From positions 1 through 64,000 of the forward strand of contig NZ_QAAD01000021.1 in assembly GCF_003046625.1 (NCBI RefSeq): a stretch of 64,000 nucleotides of DNA. The letters run 5' to 3'. This DNA comes from Mangrovibacterium marinum. GTDB lineage: Bacteria > Bacteroidota > Bacteroidia > Bacteroidales > Prolixibacteraceae. The notes beneath the pieces were generated by a model. It saw only the letters and a list, made by a program, of their open reading frames with translations. It was not told the DNA's origin and ran no database searches. Positions 52,519 to 61,027 of the stretch are shown here, in pieces. The first letter of the stretch is position 1. Each line of letters starts with the position of its first letter. Both the position numbers and the translations under genes were made by a program.

Positions 52519-53391
52519 ATGAAAAACCATTTGCAGCGTGTTGCGGCCATTCACGACCTGAGTGGCTTCGGGCGCGCTTCGTTAACCGTTGTCATTCCCA
52601 TTTTATCATCTATGGGCGTGCAAGTATGTCCGTTACCAACGGCGGTACTTTCCTCGCACAGTGCTTTCCCCGGCTTTAGCGGGCGCGAGCTGACCAACGA
52701 GCTGCCACAGATGATTCAGCACTGGAAGGAATTGAATATTCAGTTTGATGCCATCTACTCGGGCTACCTGGGGGCTGTGGGGCAAATTGACCTGGTGAAG
52801 GACTTTATTGACGATTTTGCCGTTGCCGGACAGCTGGTGATTGTGGATCCGGTGTTGGGTGATAATGGCAAATTGTATGCTGCCTTCAACCCGCCGATGG
52901 TGGAAAAGATGAGAGAGCTGGTGTCGAAGGCCGAGGTGATTACGCCAAACCTGACCGAAGCCGCTTTTTTGCTCGGAGAACCGTACCGCCCCCAAGTGAG
53001 TATTGCCGAGCTGAAGAGCTGGTGTGTTCGTTTGTCGGAGCTGGGGCCGCAGCAAGTTATTATCACCAGTGTGCCCGAAGAGGCTCTCCCCAATAAAACA
53101 TCGGTGATAGCCTACAACGCTGAGGATAAGCGTTACTGGCGGGTAAGCTGCGACTATTTGCCGGCGAACTACCCCGGTACGGGCGATGCCTTTGCCAGCG
53201 TGATGGTTGGCGCCTTGTTGCAGGGCGACAGCCTCCCGATAGCACTGGACCGTGCGGTGCATTTTATTTCGATGGGCGTTCGGGCAACTTTTGGCCACGA
53301 TCATCTTCCGGCCGAAGGAATATTAATCGAGAAAGTATTGCCCTCGCTGAATGCGCCGGTGCAAATAAGTAGTTATCAATTGTTAGATTAA
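52519..53391 (+). CDS. pyridoxamine/pyridoxal kinase (PdxY-like)
   Basis: 290 residues of the ribokinase superfamily, pyridoxal kinase branch: VAAIHDLSGFGRASLTVVIPIL at the N-terminus (core HDLSGFGRASL), PLPTAVLSSHSAFPGF, IVDPVLGDNGKLY, ITPNLTEAAFLLG, and the anion-hole motif YPGTGDAFASVMVG with the catalytic aspartate. It phosphorylates B6 vitamers for PLP salvage, relevant to the two PLP enzymes in this window. A Cof-type phosphatase follows after 14 bases. Confidence 0.9.
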   Translation: MKNHLQRVAAIHDLSGFGRASLTVVIPILSSMGVQVCPLPTAVLSSHSAFPGFSGRELTNELPQMIQHWKELNIQFDAIYSGYLGAVGQIDLVKDFIDDFAVAGQLVIVDPVLGDNGKLYAAFNPPMVEKMRELVSKAEVITPNLTEAAFLLGEPYRPQVSIAELKSWCVRLSELGPQQVIITSVPEEALPNKTSVIAYNAEDKRYWRVSCDYLPANYPGTGDAFASVMVGALLQGDSLPIALDRAVHFISMGVRATFGHDHLPAEGILIEKVLPSLNAPVQISSYQLLD

Positions 53392-53405
53392 GCAGACGAA
53401 AGATC

Positions 53406-54248
53406 ATGGATTACAGAAAGAAAATAGCTTTGGTGGCTACCGACCTGGACGGAACCTTGTTGCGCAGCGATAAATCCATCAGCAAGGAAGATTGGGCGAT
53501 GCTCGAATTTTTAGGCGAACATGGCATCTTACGCGTGGTTGCCACGGGGCGTGATTTCCGGAAAGTGAAAGAAGTGATTCCGGATCATGCGCCATTCGAT
53601 TATGTGGCCTTTTCCACAGGGGCCGGCATTTACGATTGCCGGAACCAAGAGCTGCTGTATAAAAAGAATATTGAACAGGCTACTGTGAATCAGATTATTG
53701 ATGTGCTGGTTGAAAAGCGCTTCAATTTTTATGTTTTTCGGGGAATTCCCGAAAATTCGTATTGCTGGTATTATCGGGGCGAGCATCTGTGTCAGGAGTT
53801 TGAACGTTATTATTCGTTCCACCATCAATATGCCAGCTTGCTACCCGAAACGGGACAAATTGATACGGATGCTTGTCAGTTTCTGGTCATCTTTGAGCAG
53901 GCTGAAGATTTTGACCGGTTAAAAGCAGAGTTGGAAGAGCATTTTGACGACATCAAAGTGTTGCGCGCCAGCTCACCTTTGGAAACCGGCTATGTGTGGA
54001 TGGAGATCTTTCATAAATCCGTATCCAAAGGAAATGCCATTCAATATTTATGTAAGCTGCACGATATCCCGCAAAACTCAACCTTTAGCATTGGGAATGA
54101 CTACAACGATTTGGAATTGCTCGATTTTACGTCAATCTCGTATCTGGTTGAAAACAGTCCCGAGGAGCTGAAGCATAAATATTTGAAAGCACCCAGCAAC
54201 GAAGAAAGTGGTTTTAGCAGTTCTGTCGGCAATCATTTGTTCGACTAA
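53406..54248 (+). CDS. Cof-type HAD family hydrolase
   Basis: 280 residues, HAD type with a C2 cap. Motif I VATDLDGTLLRSDKSIS holds the nucleophilic aspartate, motif III is SKGNAIQYLC with its lysine, and motif IV is IGNDYNDLELLDF. Cof-type enzymes dephosphorylate sugar phosphates and often PLP; PLP dephosphorylation would fit the adjacent pyridoxamine kinase, but this is inference from position. Confidence 0.88.
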   Translation: MDYRKKIALVATDLDGTLLRSDKSISKEDWAMLEFLGEHGILRVVATGRDFRKVKEVIPDHAPFDYVAFSTGAGIYDCRNQELLYKKNIEQATVNQIIDVLVEKRFNFYVFRGIPENSYCWYYRGEHLCQEFERYYSFHHQYASLLPETGQIDTDACQFLVIFEQAEDFDRLKAELEEHFDDIKVLRASSPLETGYVWMEIFHKSVSKGNAIQYLCKLHDIPQNSTFSIGNDYNDLELLDFTSISYLVENSPEELKHKYLKAPSNEESGFSSSVGNHLFD

Positions 54249-54450
54249 TAACGAGGCCGGGGAATTTGTTTCTTGCGAAATGAACGCCGTTTCACATTCT
54301 TTAACAGCATTTTTTGCTTGCGACCATTAAACGCACAACAAACTGCTTAGTCAAACTGTCGACTTTCAATCAAAAACGCATTTTGAAATAATATTGAATG
54401 AAAATTCATCGAGGAAATGCAGAAAGCTTATAAACTTAAAAGTGAAATTT

Positions 54451-54921
54451 ATGAAGAAGTTATTCGTTATCGCAGTTTTGTTTCTTGGCTTGCTTAGCGT
54501 AGCCGAGGCACAACGGGGGAGTGGTCAGCGTCCGTCAAAAACCGAACAAGGCCAGCGTCCGCACCGAATGAATCCGGAAGAGCGGGTGGAAAATCAAACT
54601 GCCCGTTTGCAGAAACAGCTGGAGTTATCCGACGAACAAACCGCTAAGGTAAAGGCATTGCTAACGGCCAATATGGAGAAGCAGCAAGCCGAGTTTGAAC
54701 AACGCCGCGAAGAAATGCAAAAAGCTCGTGAAGAAGGACAGCAGATGGATCGCGAAAAAATGCGCGCCGAGATGCAAGCCCGCATGACGAAACAGGACGA
54801 ACAAATTAAAAACCTGTTGACAGAAGAACAAAAGGCTAAGTACGATCAGATTGTTAAGGAGCGTGCTGAGCGGATGAAAGAACGCCGGCCGGGACCTCCT
54901 CCCGGGGAAGGACAAGAATAA
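54451..54921 (+). CDS. exported LTXXQ/Spy-like (DUF4890-type) protein
   Basis: 156 residues from the ATG at 54451 (MKKLFVIAVLFLGLLSVAEAQ, a clean signal peptide); 19 upstream codons are open but not signal-like. The mature protein is almost all charged helix, with LELSDEQTAKVKALL and LLTEEQKAKYDQIV resembling LTXXQ-type repeats of Spy and CpxP, and a proline-glycine tail. Such periplasmic proteins act as chaperones or stress sensors. It is convergent with the nucleotidyltransferase gene, with a shared terminator. Confidence 0.82.
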   Translation: MKKLFVIAVLFLGLLSVAEAQRGSGQRPSKTEQGQRPHRMNPEERVENQTARLQKQLELSDEQTAKVKALLTANMEKQQAEFEQRREEMQKAREEGQQMDREKMRAEMQARMTKQDEQIKNLLTEEQKAKYDQIVKERAERMKERRPGPPPGEGQE

Positions 54922-54931
54922 ATGATGAGCT

Positions 54932-54973
54932 CAAAAGTTAAGCCGCTTCCTTCCGGGAGCGGCTTAACTTTTG
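54932..54973. terminator. bidirectional terminator between convergent genes
   Basis: A perfect 16-bp stem CAAAAGTTAAGCCGCT / AGCGGCTTAACTTTTG (54932-54947 with 54958-54973) with A- and T-rich ends. It can end transcription of the LTXXQ gene (+) and of the nucleotidyltransferase (-). Confidence 0.9.
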
Positions 54974-54994
54974 ACATTTTAGCGCCGGTTCTAA

Positions 54995-55729
54995 CTAATC
55001 AGCGTCCAGACTTCGTACCAACTCTTCGGCCTGGCTTAGTTCGCTTATTTTACCCAGGTCCATCCAAACAGACGATGAATCAACAAAGGCGCGGATGGTG
55101 TGTTGCCTGGCCAGTCGCAGGTACAAATCAATGATCGCAAATTTGCCGCTTTCGGTAATTTTATCCAGCAACTGCGGCTGTATGAGGTGAATGCCGCTAA
55201 AGGCGAATTCTTCGGCCTCCGCAATCTCCCCGGGGCGGGAAACTTTTATTTCTCCGCTTTTTTTGTTTTCCCATCCAACCAAAATTTGCTCTTTAAAAAG
55301 CAGATAACGCGATGTTGAGCGCCGTCGGACAACCAGGGTCGCCAAGGCCTTATTCCGGAGGTGATCGTCGAGCAGTGCCTTGAAATTCAGATTGGTCAGG
55401 ATATCCACATTGATGAGCAGAATCGGCTCACTGCCGGTTAGCCAGGGCTTGGCTTTTAGAATTGCTCCTCCGGTATCCAGCAAAGCATCGCGCTCGTCGG
55501 AGATGGCTATGGAAAGACCGAAGTTCTGATGTTGTTTCAGGAAATCTTTAATCTGATCGCCAAAGTGATGAATGTTGATGACAATGTCGCGGATGCCGTT
55601 TTCTTTGAGCTGGTTTATGCAGCGCTCCAGAAGGGTGATCCCTCCAATTTCAACGAGCGCTTTGGGTTTATTGTCGGTGAGTGGTTTTAACCGGGTTCCT
55701 AAACCGGCGGCAAAAAGCATGGCTTTCAT
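54995..55729 (-). CDS. sugar-phosphate nucleotidyltransferase (MurU-like)
   Basis: 244 residues from the ATG at 55729 (MKAMLFAAGLGTRLKPLTDN); the frame extends to 55813 without similarity. The nucleotidyltransferase signature AMLFAAGLGTRLKPLTDNKP, with KALVEIGG, is immediate, and NVDILTNLNF and SGIHLIQP follow. Length and sequence fit the MurNAc-1-phosphate uridylyltransferase or mannose-1-phosphate guanylyltransferase group; the substrate is uncertain. MurU would fit muropeptide recycling. No kinase partner is adjacent. Confidence 0.82.
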   Translation of the reverse strand: MKAMLFAAGLGTRLKPLTDNKPKALVEIGGITLLERCINQLKENGIRDIVINIHHFGDQIKDFLKQHQNFGLSIAISDERDALLDTGGAILKAKPWLTGSEPILLINVDILTNLNFKALLDDHLRNKALATLVVRRRSTSRYLLFKEQILVGWENKKSGEIKVSRPGEIAEAEEFAFSGIHLIQPQLLDKITESGKFAIIDLYLRLARQHTIRAFVDSSSVWMDLGKISELSQAEELVRSLDAD

Positions 55730-55831
55730 CCTGCGGTAGTTTGTCAGATTAAAGAAAAAGAGGGTGTCCAAAAAAAAGTCCAGTGCGTTTTTTTCGGTAC
55801 TGTCAAATTGCAAGTCCAGCCCAAGTTGCTG

Positions 55832-55915
55832 ACCCCTAAATCCCCTAAAGGGGACTTAAGCCTTCCGGCAGAAGCCGAAGATGTTTGCCCGTCTGCCGGT
55901 GGGTAGGAAGGGGTA
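55832..55915. repeat. short intergenic palindromic repeat (CCCCTAAA type)
   Basis: CCCCTAAAT followed by the hairpin TCCCCT-AA-AGGGGA (55841-55854), then CCGGCAG / CTGCCGG arms (55865-55871 and 55893-55899) and AAGGGGTAAA. Sequences of this CCCCTAAATCCCCTAAAGG kind are familiar as scattered elements in Bacteroidota genomes. It lies in the 256-base gap upstream of the nucleotidyltransferase gene and downstream of ribH. Confidence 0.6.
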
Positions 55916-55985
55916 AATGAAAAATTGACTAACGATTTTAAGTCGATAAAATCGGGAATCTCCGTTTTTGGACAACCTCTTGTAA

Positions 55986-56471
55986 TTATTTCAATTCGTT
56001 TTTCAGAGCAACCATCTTGATGGCGGTAACAGCAGCTTCGTCGCCTTTATTCCCCAGACGACCTCCGGCACGGTCGAGTGCCTGTTGTTCGTTGTTGGTT
56101 GTCAATACTCCAAAGATAAACGGCTTGTTGTACTTCAGGTTCAAATCGGTTGTTCCCTGTGTAACACCATCACAAATAAAATCGAAGTGACGGGTATCGC
56201 CCTGGATCACACAGCCAATCAGGATGATGGCATCAACCTGCGTGTATTCAGCTAAAAACTGACCGCCCAGTGGAAGCTCGAAGGTTCCCGGTACGTGCTT
56301 CAGCACAATATTACTTTCTTTAGCGCCATGTTTGATGAGGGTATCCATAGCTCCCTGGGCCAATGCTCCAGTAATCTCGTAGTTCCATTCGGCGACTACA
56401 ATTCCGAACTTCATTTGCTCCGCTGAAGGTACGGAAGCCAAATCGTATTCTGATAAGTTTTTTGTTGCCAT
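55986..56471 (-). CDS. ribH: 6,7-dimethyl-8-ribityllumazine synthase
   Basis: 161 residues. It condenses the pyrimidinedione with 3,4-dihydroxybutanone phosphate in riboflavin synthesis. Family motifs: [57 protein letters not shown] with the catalytic histidine, and [18 protein letters not shown]; each is cited by its core. The TPR gene lies 70 bases upstream on the same strand, with a terminator between. Confidence 0.95.
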   Translation of the reverse strand: MATKNLSEYDLASVPSAEQMKFGIVVAEWNYEITGALAQGAMDTLIKHGAKESNIVLKHVPGTFELPLGGQFLAEYTQVDAIILIGCVIQGDTRHFDFICDGVTQGTTDLNLKYNKPFIFGVLTTNNEQQALDRAGGRLGNKGDEAAVTAIKMVALKNELK

Positions 56472-56490
56472 TGTCTTGTTTTTTGCAAAA

Positions 56491-56518
56491 ATAAAAAATC
56501 CCCTGCAATGAGGGGATT
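56491..56518 (-). terminator. terminator of the TPR gene
   Basis: The stem AATCCCCT / AGGGGATT (56497-56504 with 56511-56518), loop GCAATG, is followed on the minus strand by TTTTTTATTTTT. It lies 24 bases past the TPR stop and just upstream of ribH. Confidence 0.85.
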
Positions 56519-56541
56519 CTTCAAAAATATTTTCGATGATC

Positions 56542-57231
56542 TTATTTATTCAATTCCATTTCGGCGCGCGCAATGTACTTGTCAATTGTACGAGCTTCGG
56601 TCGATGCGGGGTAGTCGTCTTTAATTTGTTGGTACACTTCCAGAGCATCGCTGTATTCGCCTTGTGTTTCCATCAACTGGCCGGCTTTCAGTAAATAAAC
56701 CGGAGTTGTAAACTCATTTTCAATTGAATAGGCCTTTTTGTAGGCGCTCAGTGCTTTATCCGCCTGATTCAGTTCTGCGTAACAATCGCCTTTAGCGCCT
56801 TCCAGTACAGGAGCCAAAACCAGATCGTCGGTGCTGAAATCATTCAAATAGTCCAACGCTTCTTCGTATTGCCCAATGTGCAGGTACGAAATGCCCACAT
56901 AGTAATTGGCCAAATTGGCTGCCGGTGTTGCGCTGTAATCTTCAATGATATCCAAAAAGCCCGGATTTGTTCCGTCGCCGTTAATCGCCAGGTTGAATGA
57001 GTCTTTCTCGAAGTATTGTTCTGCAAAGAACATTTCTTCCTGTGCTGCTTTCTCTTTGGGTGCCACATATAATTTTGTGAAACCAAGGTAACCCGCGATA
57101 ACAACTATGATAGCGCCGACTACGATGCTCAAAATTTTCTGGTTATCTTCAATAAATTGCTCTGATTTTGTCAGTGCATTTTCAACTTCCATCAGGTTGT
57201 CGTCTTGCTTGTGATCTTTGTTTGTTGCCAT
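56542..57231 (-). CDS. membrane-anchored tetratricopeptide repeat protein (YfgM-like)
   Basis: 229 residues. An N-terminal charged segment (1-33) and one membrane helix (about 34-53; [19 protein letters not shown]) precede a periplasmic TPR array (about 95-225), with repeat cores such as [22 protein letters not shown] and [20 protein letters not shown], shown by [10 protein letters not shown]. The topology is that of YfgM, which assists outer-membrane and periplasmic protein biogenesis. It is divergent from recF. Confidence 0.83.
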   Translation of the reverse strand: MATNKDHKQDDNLMEVENALTKSEQFIEDNQKILSIVVGAIIVVIAGYLGFTKLYVAPKEKAAQEEMFFAEQYFEKDSFNLAINGDGTNPGFLDIIEDYSATPAANLANYYVGISYLHIGQYEEALDYLNDFSTDDLVLAPVLEGAKGDCYAELNQADKALSAYKKAYSIENEFTTPVYLLKAGQLMETQGEYSDALEVYQQIKDDYPASTEARTIDKYIARAEMELNK

Positions 57232-57266
57232 ATTTTAAGTATGATTATTCCATAATGTTTGTGACG

Positions 57267-57274
57267 CAAAAATA
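57267..57274 (-). promoter_or_regulatory. -7 promoter box of the TPR gene
   Basis: The minus-strand TATTTTTG fits TAnnTTTG, 36 bases before the start. The remaining gap up to recF (about 250 bases) is GC-rich toward recF and shows no clear recF promoter. Confidence 0.5.
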
Positions 57275-57526
57275 TACTTTTTTGCAAAACATGAACCAGA
57301 AATCTTTTATAAAATTTCATATTAATCAACAGCTTGCTGTTGGTTATTTTTCGGAAGGCTGCCGGTTTTTATGTCAGGCTGGGAACGGAGTGGACATGGG
57401 GCTGATAACCAGCCGGAGAATGTTGTTGCTGGTCTGGTGGCCGTGGGCTGCGACCGATAATCTCGGGCTGGCACCGCAGATGCTGCCGGTAATTTATTAG
57501 TTTTGCTGTTTGAAAATTCAGAACGA

Positions 57527-58645
57527 ATGTATCTCGAGAGTTTATCGCTGTTAAATTTTAAAAATATCGAAGAGGCTGATCTTCAGTTTTCTGCTGATTT
57601 GAATTGCTTCATTGGGAATAATGGTGCCGGCAAGACCAACCTGATGGACGCGATTTATTATTTGTCGTTTTGCAAAAGCTTTTTGAACTCGATCGACGGG
57701 ATGAATATTCGTCACGAGCAGGAATATTTCGTAATTCAGGGGCGTTATCAACGCGATGAACAGGAAGAGTTGATTCATTGCGGGTTGAAACGGGGACAGA
57801 AAAAGACCTTCAAGAGAAATAAAAAGGAATACCGGAGGCTGGCCGAGCATATTGGCTTGTTGCCCCTGATTATTGTTACCCCATCGGACAGCGACCTGAT
57901 TATGGGAGGAAGCGAGGAGCGCCGCAAGTTTCTGGATGCGATTATTTCGCAATACGATCAGGCTTACCTGGATGCGCTTATTCGTTACAACCGGGCTTTG
58001 CAACAACGCAACAAGCTGCTGAAGCAGTTTGCCGCAGAACGCTTTTTTAGTGCCGACAGTCTGGAGGTGTGGAGCGATCAGCTGGTATTGTACGGCGAGA
58101 AAATACACGCCAAAAGGCAGGAGTATATTGCGCAGCTGCAGCCCATCTTTCAGCATTACTATGCGCTGATCTCCTCGGGCAAGGAAGTCATTGGCCTGGA
58201 ACACCAGTCGCAGCTGTACCAGGGCAACTTAGAGGAACAGCTAAAGCAAAATCTGGATCGCGACCGGATGATTCAGTATACCACCGTGGGAATTCATAAG
58301 GACGACATTCTTTTTAAGCTGGGCGATTACCCCATCAAAAAGATTGGCTCGCAAGGCCAGAAGAAGACCTATCTGGTTGCCATGAAGCTGGCCCAGTTCG
58401 ACTTCATCAAGAAGATGTCGGGGCTGACGCCAATCCTGCTGCTGGACGATATTTTCGATAAGCTGGATAAAAACCGCGTTGAGCAAATTGTGAAACTGGT
58501 GGCCGACGAGCATTTTGGGCAAATCTTTATCACCGATACCAATCGGGAACATCTCGACCAAATTATTCGTGAGCTGCCGGCCGATGCCAAAATTTTTAAA
58601 GTTGATGACGGAATTGTAAACGATGTGACCGATGAGAAAAAGTAA
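57527..58645 (+). CDS. recF: DNA replication and repair protein RecF
   Basis: 372 residues from the ATG at 57527 (MYLESLSLLNFKNIEEADL); eight upstream codons are open but lack similarity. ABC-type ATPase: Walker A FIGNNGAGKTNLMDAIYYLSF (core GNNGAGKT), signature SQGQKKTYLVAMKLAQ and Walker B ILLLDDIFDKLD. It loads RecA at gapped DNA. The DUF721/DciA gene overlaps its last 14 bases, a coupling common in Bacteroidota. Confidence 0.95.
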   Translation: MYLESLSLLNFKNIEEADLQFSADLNCFIGNNGAGKTNLMDAIYYLSFCKSFLNSIDGMNIRHEQEYFVIQGRYQRDEQEELIHCGLKRGQKKTFKRNKKEYRRLAEHIGLLPLIIVTPSDSDLIMGGSEERRKFLDAIISQYDQAYLDALIRYNRALQQRNKLLKQFAAERFFSADSLEVWSDQLVLYGEKIHAKRQEYIAQLQPIFQHYYALISSGKEVIGLEHQSQLYQGNLEEQLKQNLDRDRMIQYTTVGIHKDDILFKLGDYPIKKIGSQGQKKTYLVAMKLAQFDFIKKMSGLTPILLLDDIFDKLDKNRVEQIVKLVADEHFGQIFITDTNREHLDQIIRELPADAKIFKVDDGIVNDVTDEKK

Positions 58646-58922
58646 TACCGAGAAAATCAGTGAGGTTTTAAAGCAATATGTCGAACAAAACAGGCTTCAG
58701 TCCAAACTGTCGGAAGTGGATATTGTAACGTCCTGGGAACGCTTGATGGGCAAGACGGTGGCCTCCTACACCGAGGATATCCGCATAACCAGCGGCACTC
58801 TTTTCATTAAGCTGCGTTCGCCAATCCTGAAAAACGAACTGATCATGATGCGCGAGCAAATAAAAAAGCACCTGAACGATGAAGCAGGTGCTGAGGTGAT
58901 TCGACAAATCGTTTTTCAATAA
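58632..58922 (+). CDS. dciA: DciA-like (DUF721) protein, predicted replicative helicase loader
   Basis: 96 residues. The DUF721 core is visible in VDIVTSWERLMGKTVASYTE and LFIKLRSPILKNELIMMREQI. DUF721 proteins include DciA, the DnaB helicase operator ancestral to DnaC. Here the protein is only the KH-like core without the long tail of proteobacterial DciA. It overlaps recF by 14 bases and its stop abuts the ndk stop on the other strand with no bases between. Confidence 0.85.
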   Translation: MRKSNTEKISEVLKQYVEQNRLQSKLSEVDIVTSWERLMGKTVASYTEDIRITSGTLFIKLRSPILKNELIMMREQIKKHLNDEAGAEVIRQIVFQ

Positions 58923-59342
58923 TCAGAAACGCTCAACGCGCGAAAAAAAGAAATCACTTTCGCGAATTGCACTTGCATCGCTGTCGGAACCATGCACGGC
59001 ATTGTGGGTTTTCGAGGCGGCAAATATTTTGCGGATCGTGCCCTCATCGGCTTCCAGCGGATCGGTAGAGCCAATCAGCTTGCGGAAGTCGGCTACTGCA
59101 TTTTCCTTTTCCAAAATGGCAACAACAATGGGCGAAGAGCTCATGAAGTCGGTTAAGTCATCATAGAAAGGCTTGCCTTCATGTTCCTGATAAAACTCGC
59201 AGGCCTGTTCCTTTTTCAGTTTGGTATATTTTAAGGCTTTGATCACAAAGCCACCTTCGTTAATTTTTGCCAGTATGGGGCCAATCAGGTTGCGTTCAAC
59301 GGCTCCCGGCTTAATGATTGTGAGGGTTACATTTCCTGCCAT
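58923..59342 (-). CDS. ndk: nucleoside diphosphate kinase
   Basis: 139 residues. The catalytic histidine is in NAVHGSDSDASAIRESDFFF; the N-terminal TIKPGAVERNLIGPIL and the Kpn-loop region fit. It balances NTP pools by phosphate transfer via phosphohistidine. Its stop lies directly next to the convergent dciA stop. It is divergent from nrnA across 112 bases. Confidence 0.95.
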   Translation of the reverse strand: MAGNVTLTIIKPGAVERNLIGPILAKINEGGFVIKALKYTKLKKEQACEFYQEHEGKPFYDDLTDFMSSSPIVVAILEKENAVADFRKLIGSTDPLEADEGTIRKIFAASKTHNAVHGSDSDASAIRESDFFFSRVERF

Positions 59343-59396
59343 AATAGTTATTTGTTAGTTTTTATACGAGATTGCAATAAATATAAAAAATAAACC

Positions 59397-59432
59397 TTTT
59401 GAAGGCCTCCCGGTTTTCATTTTTTATATTTG
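59397..59432 (+). promoter_or_regulatory. promoter of nrnA
   Basis: TTTTG (59397-59401), 23 bases, then TATATTTG (59425-59432): both boxes of the Bacteroidota promoter. The TTG start follows 22 bases later. Confidence 0.65.
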
Positions 59433-59454
59433 TGCACCTTAAAAAAATAATATT

Positions 59455-60492
59455 TTGAAACCATTTAATACAGACAACATTAAGCAGCTTCGTGCTGAAA
59501 TTGACAAACTGGGAGGTACGATTGTGCTGGTTCCGCATATAAATCCGGACGGCGATGCGATTGGCTCGGTACTTGGGCTGGCCAATATTTTGAAGAACGC
59601 CGGCAAGCAGGTTGTGGTGATTGTTCCCAACCATTTTCCGGAATTTCTGAAATGGATGAAAGGCAGCGAAGAGCTCGTGGTGTACGTGAATGCACGCGAG
59701 AAAGCTCAAAAGATCATTGCAGAGGCGGCCATGATTTGCTGTCTCGACTTTAATCATTTGTCGCGTACCGGCGAGATGAAAGAGCTGATCGAAAATTTCG
59801 AGGGGCAGCGTGTGATGATCGATCATCATCCCTATCCGCAGGGCTTTGCCGATCTGGAGCTTTCGCACCCGGATTATTCGTCAACTGCCGAGCTGGTTTT
59901 TCAGGTGGTTAAAGCAATGGGCTACGAGCAGTACATCGACCTGGCTGCTGCCGAATGTTTGTTCTGCGGAATCATGACCGATACGGGCTCCTTCGACTAC
60001 AATGTGTCCGACCCGCAGACCTTTAATACGGTGAGTGAGTTGCTGGCTTTGGGCGTCAATCCCGAAGACATTCATGGGCGGGTGTTCGATAATTATTCAG
60101 TTGATCGCATGCGCCTGATGGGACACTGCCTGAGTGAGTGTATGGAGGTTTTTCCGGAGTATCACGCCGCGGTGATGTACCTGTCGAAAGAAACTAAAGC
60201 CCGCTTTAATTACCAAAAAGGCGATAACGAAGGCTTTGTGAATATGCCGCTGTCGATTAAAGACATTCATTTCAGCGCCTTCTTTACAGAGAACGACGAT
60301 CAGATTAAGGCTTCTTTCCGCTCCAAGGGAGAATTTGCCGTCAATGAGTTTGCGACGGCTCATTTCAATGGTGGTGGTCACCGCAATGCTGCCGGTGGCG
60401 AGGTTTTCGACAGCCTGAAGGCCGTGGTTGACCGATTCCGCAAGCTGTTGCCGGAGTATGCCGAAGAATTGAAAAGAACAAAACTGGATTAA
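59455..60492 (+). CDS. nrnA: bifunctional oligoribonuclease / PAP phosphatase NrnA
   Basis: 345 residues from a TTG start (MKPFNTDNIKQL as translated); no ATG is near. DHH-family motifs: VPHINPDGDAIGSVLG, CLDFNHLSRTGEM, MIDHHPYPQG and DTGSFDYNVSDPQTF, then the DHHA1 domain ending in GGGHRNAAGGE. It degrades nanoRNA and converts pAp to AMP. The FKBP gene follows 10 bases later with another TTG start. Confidence 0.92.
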   Translation: MKPFNTDNIKQLRAEIDKLGGTIVLVPHINPDGDAIGSVLGLANILKNAGKQVVVIVPNHFPEFLKWMKGSEELVVYVNAREKAQKIIAEAAMICCLDFNHLSRTGEMKELIENFEGQRVMIDHHPYPQGFADLELSHPDYSSTAELVFQVVKAMGYEQYIDLAAAECLFCGIMTDTGSFDYNVSDPQTFNTVSELLALGVNPEDIHGRVFDNYSVDRMRLMGHCLSECMEVFPEYHAAVMYLSKETKARFNYQKGDNEGFVNMPLSIKDIHFSAFFTENDDQIKASFRSKGEFAVNEFATAHFNGGGHRNAAGGEVFDSLKAVVDRFRKLLPEYAEELKRTKLD

Positions 60493-60502
60493 AATCAATA
60501 TC

Positions 60503-61024
60503 TTGAAAAAGTTAAAAAGAAATTTGCGCAACTCAGTGCTGGCCATCGGCTTGCTTAGCGTGGTGGCCTGTAGTAAAGACGACACCGAGCAGGTTGTTTA
60601 TTCACCCGCAAAGGAAGCTGCCGAGATCAACAGCCTGATTGAGGAGTTGACAGCTGACGGATATGATGTAGATACTACTGAAACGGGTGTTTACTACACA
60701 ATGCTTGTTGAAGGTGACGGCAATTACGTACAACCGGGCGACTCGATCGGCATAAGCTATACCGGATCGTTTGCCAATGGCTATAGCTTCGATTCAAGTT
60801 CGAATCAGGAAGACGGGATTTGGCGTTATGTCCCCGATCATATTACGCTGATTGAAGGCTTTAGCGACGCCGTGAGCCATTTGCGCGAAGGAGGCTCGGG
60901 AAAGTTCATCATTCCTTCAGCATTGGGCTACGGGCCGAATGGCTACTACATCATTCCGCCATATACGCCGCTGATTTTTGAGATTGAACTGGTCGCGATT
61001 TATCCCGACGATACGGAGCTCTAG
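60503..61024 (+). CDS. FKBP-type peptidyl-prolyl isomerase, lipoprotein
   Basis: 173 residues, TTG start. Signal peptide with lipobox VVACS (C23). The FKBP domain (about 65-170) has GDSIGISYTGSFANGYSFDSS, LIEGFSDAVSHLREGGSGKFIIPS cited by GSGKFIIPSALGYG, and the closing PPYTPLIFEIELVAI. It should assist folding in the periplasm from a lipid anchor. The short acidic segment between lipobox and domain is a linker. Sits between nrnA and the YciB/NUDIX gene, with gaps of 10 and 3 bases. Confidence 0.9.
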   Translation: MKKLKRNLRNSVLAIGLLSVVACSKDDTEQVVYSPAKEAAEINSLIEELTADGYDVDTTETGVYYTMLVEGDGNYVQPGDSIGISYTGSFANGYSFDSSSNQEDGIWRYVPDHITLIEGFSDAVSHLREGGSGKFIIPSALGYGPNGYYIIPPYTPLIFEIELVAIYPDDTEL

Positions 61025-61027
61025 GCG

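Noticed and set aside
57168-57500. 110-codon frame before recF
   Set aside because: Its first part is antisense to the TPR gene and the rest has no recognisable feature. The GC-rich end remains unexplained.
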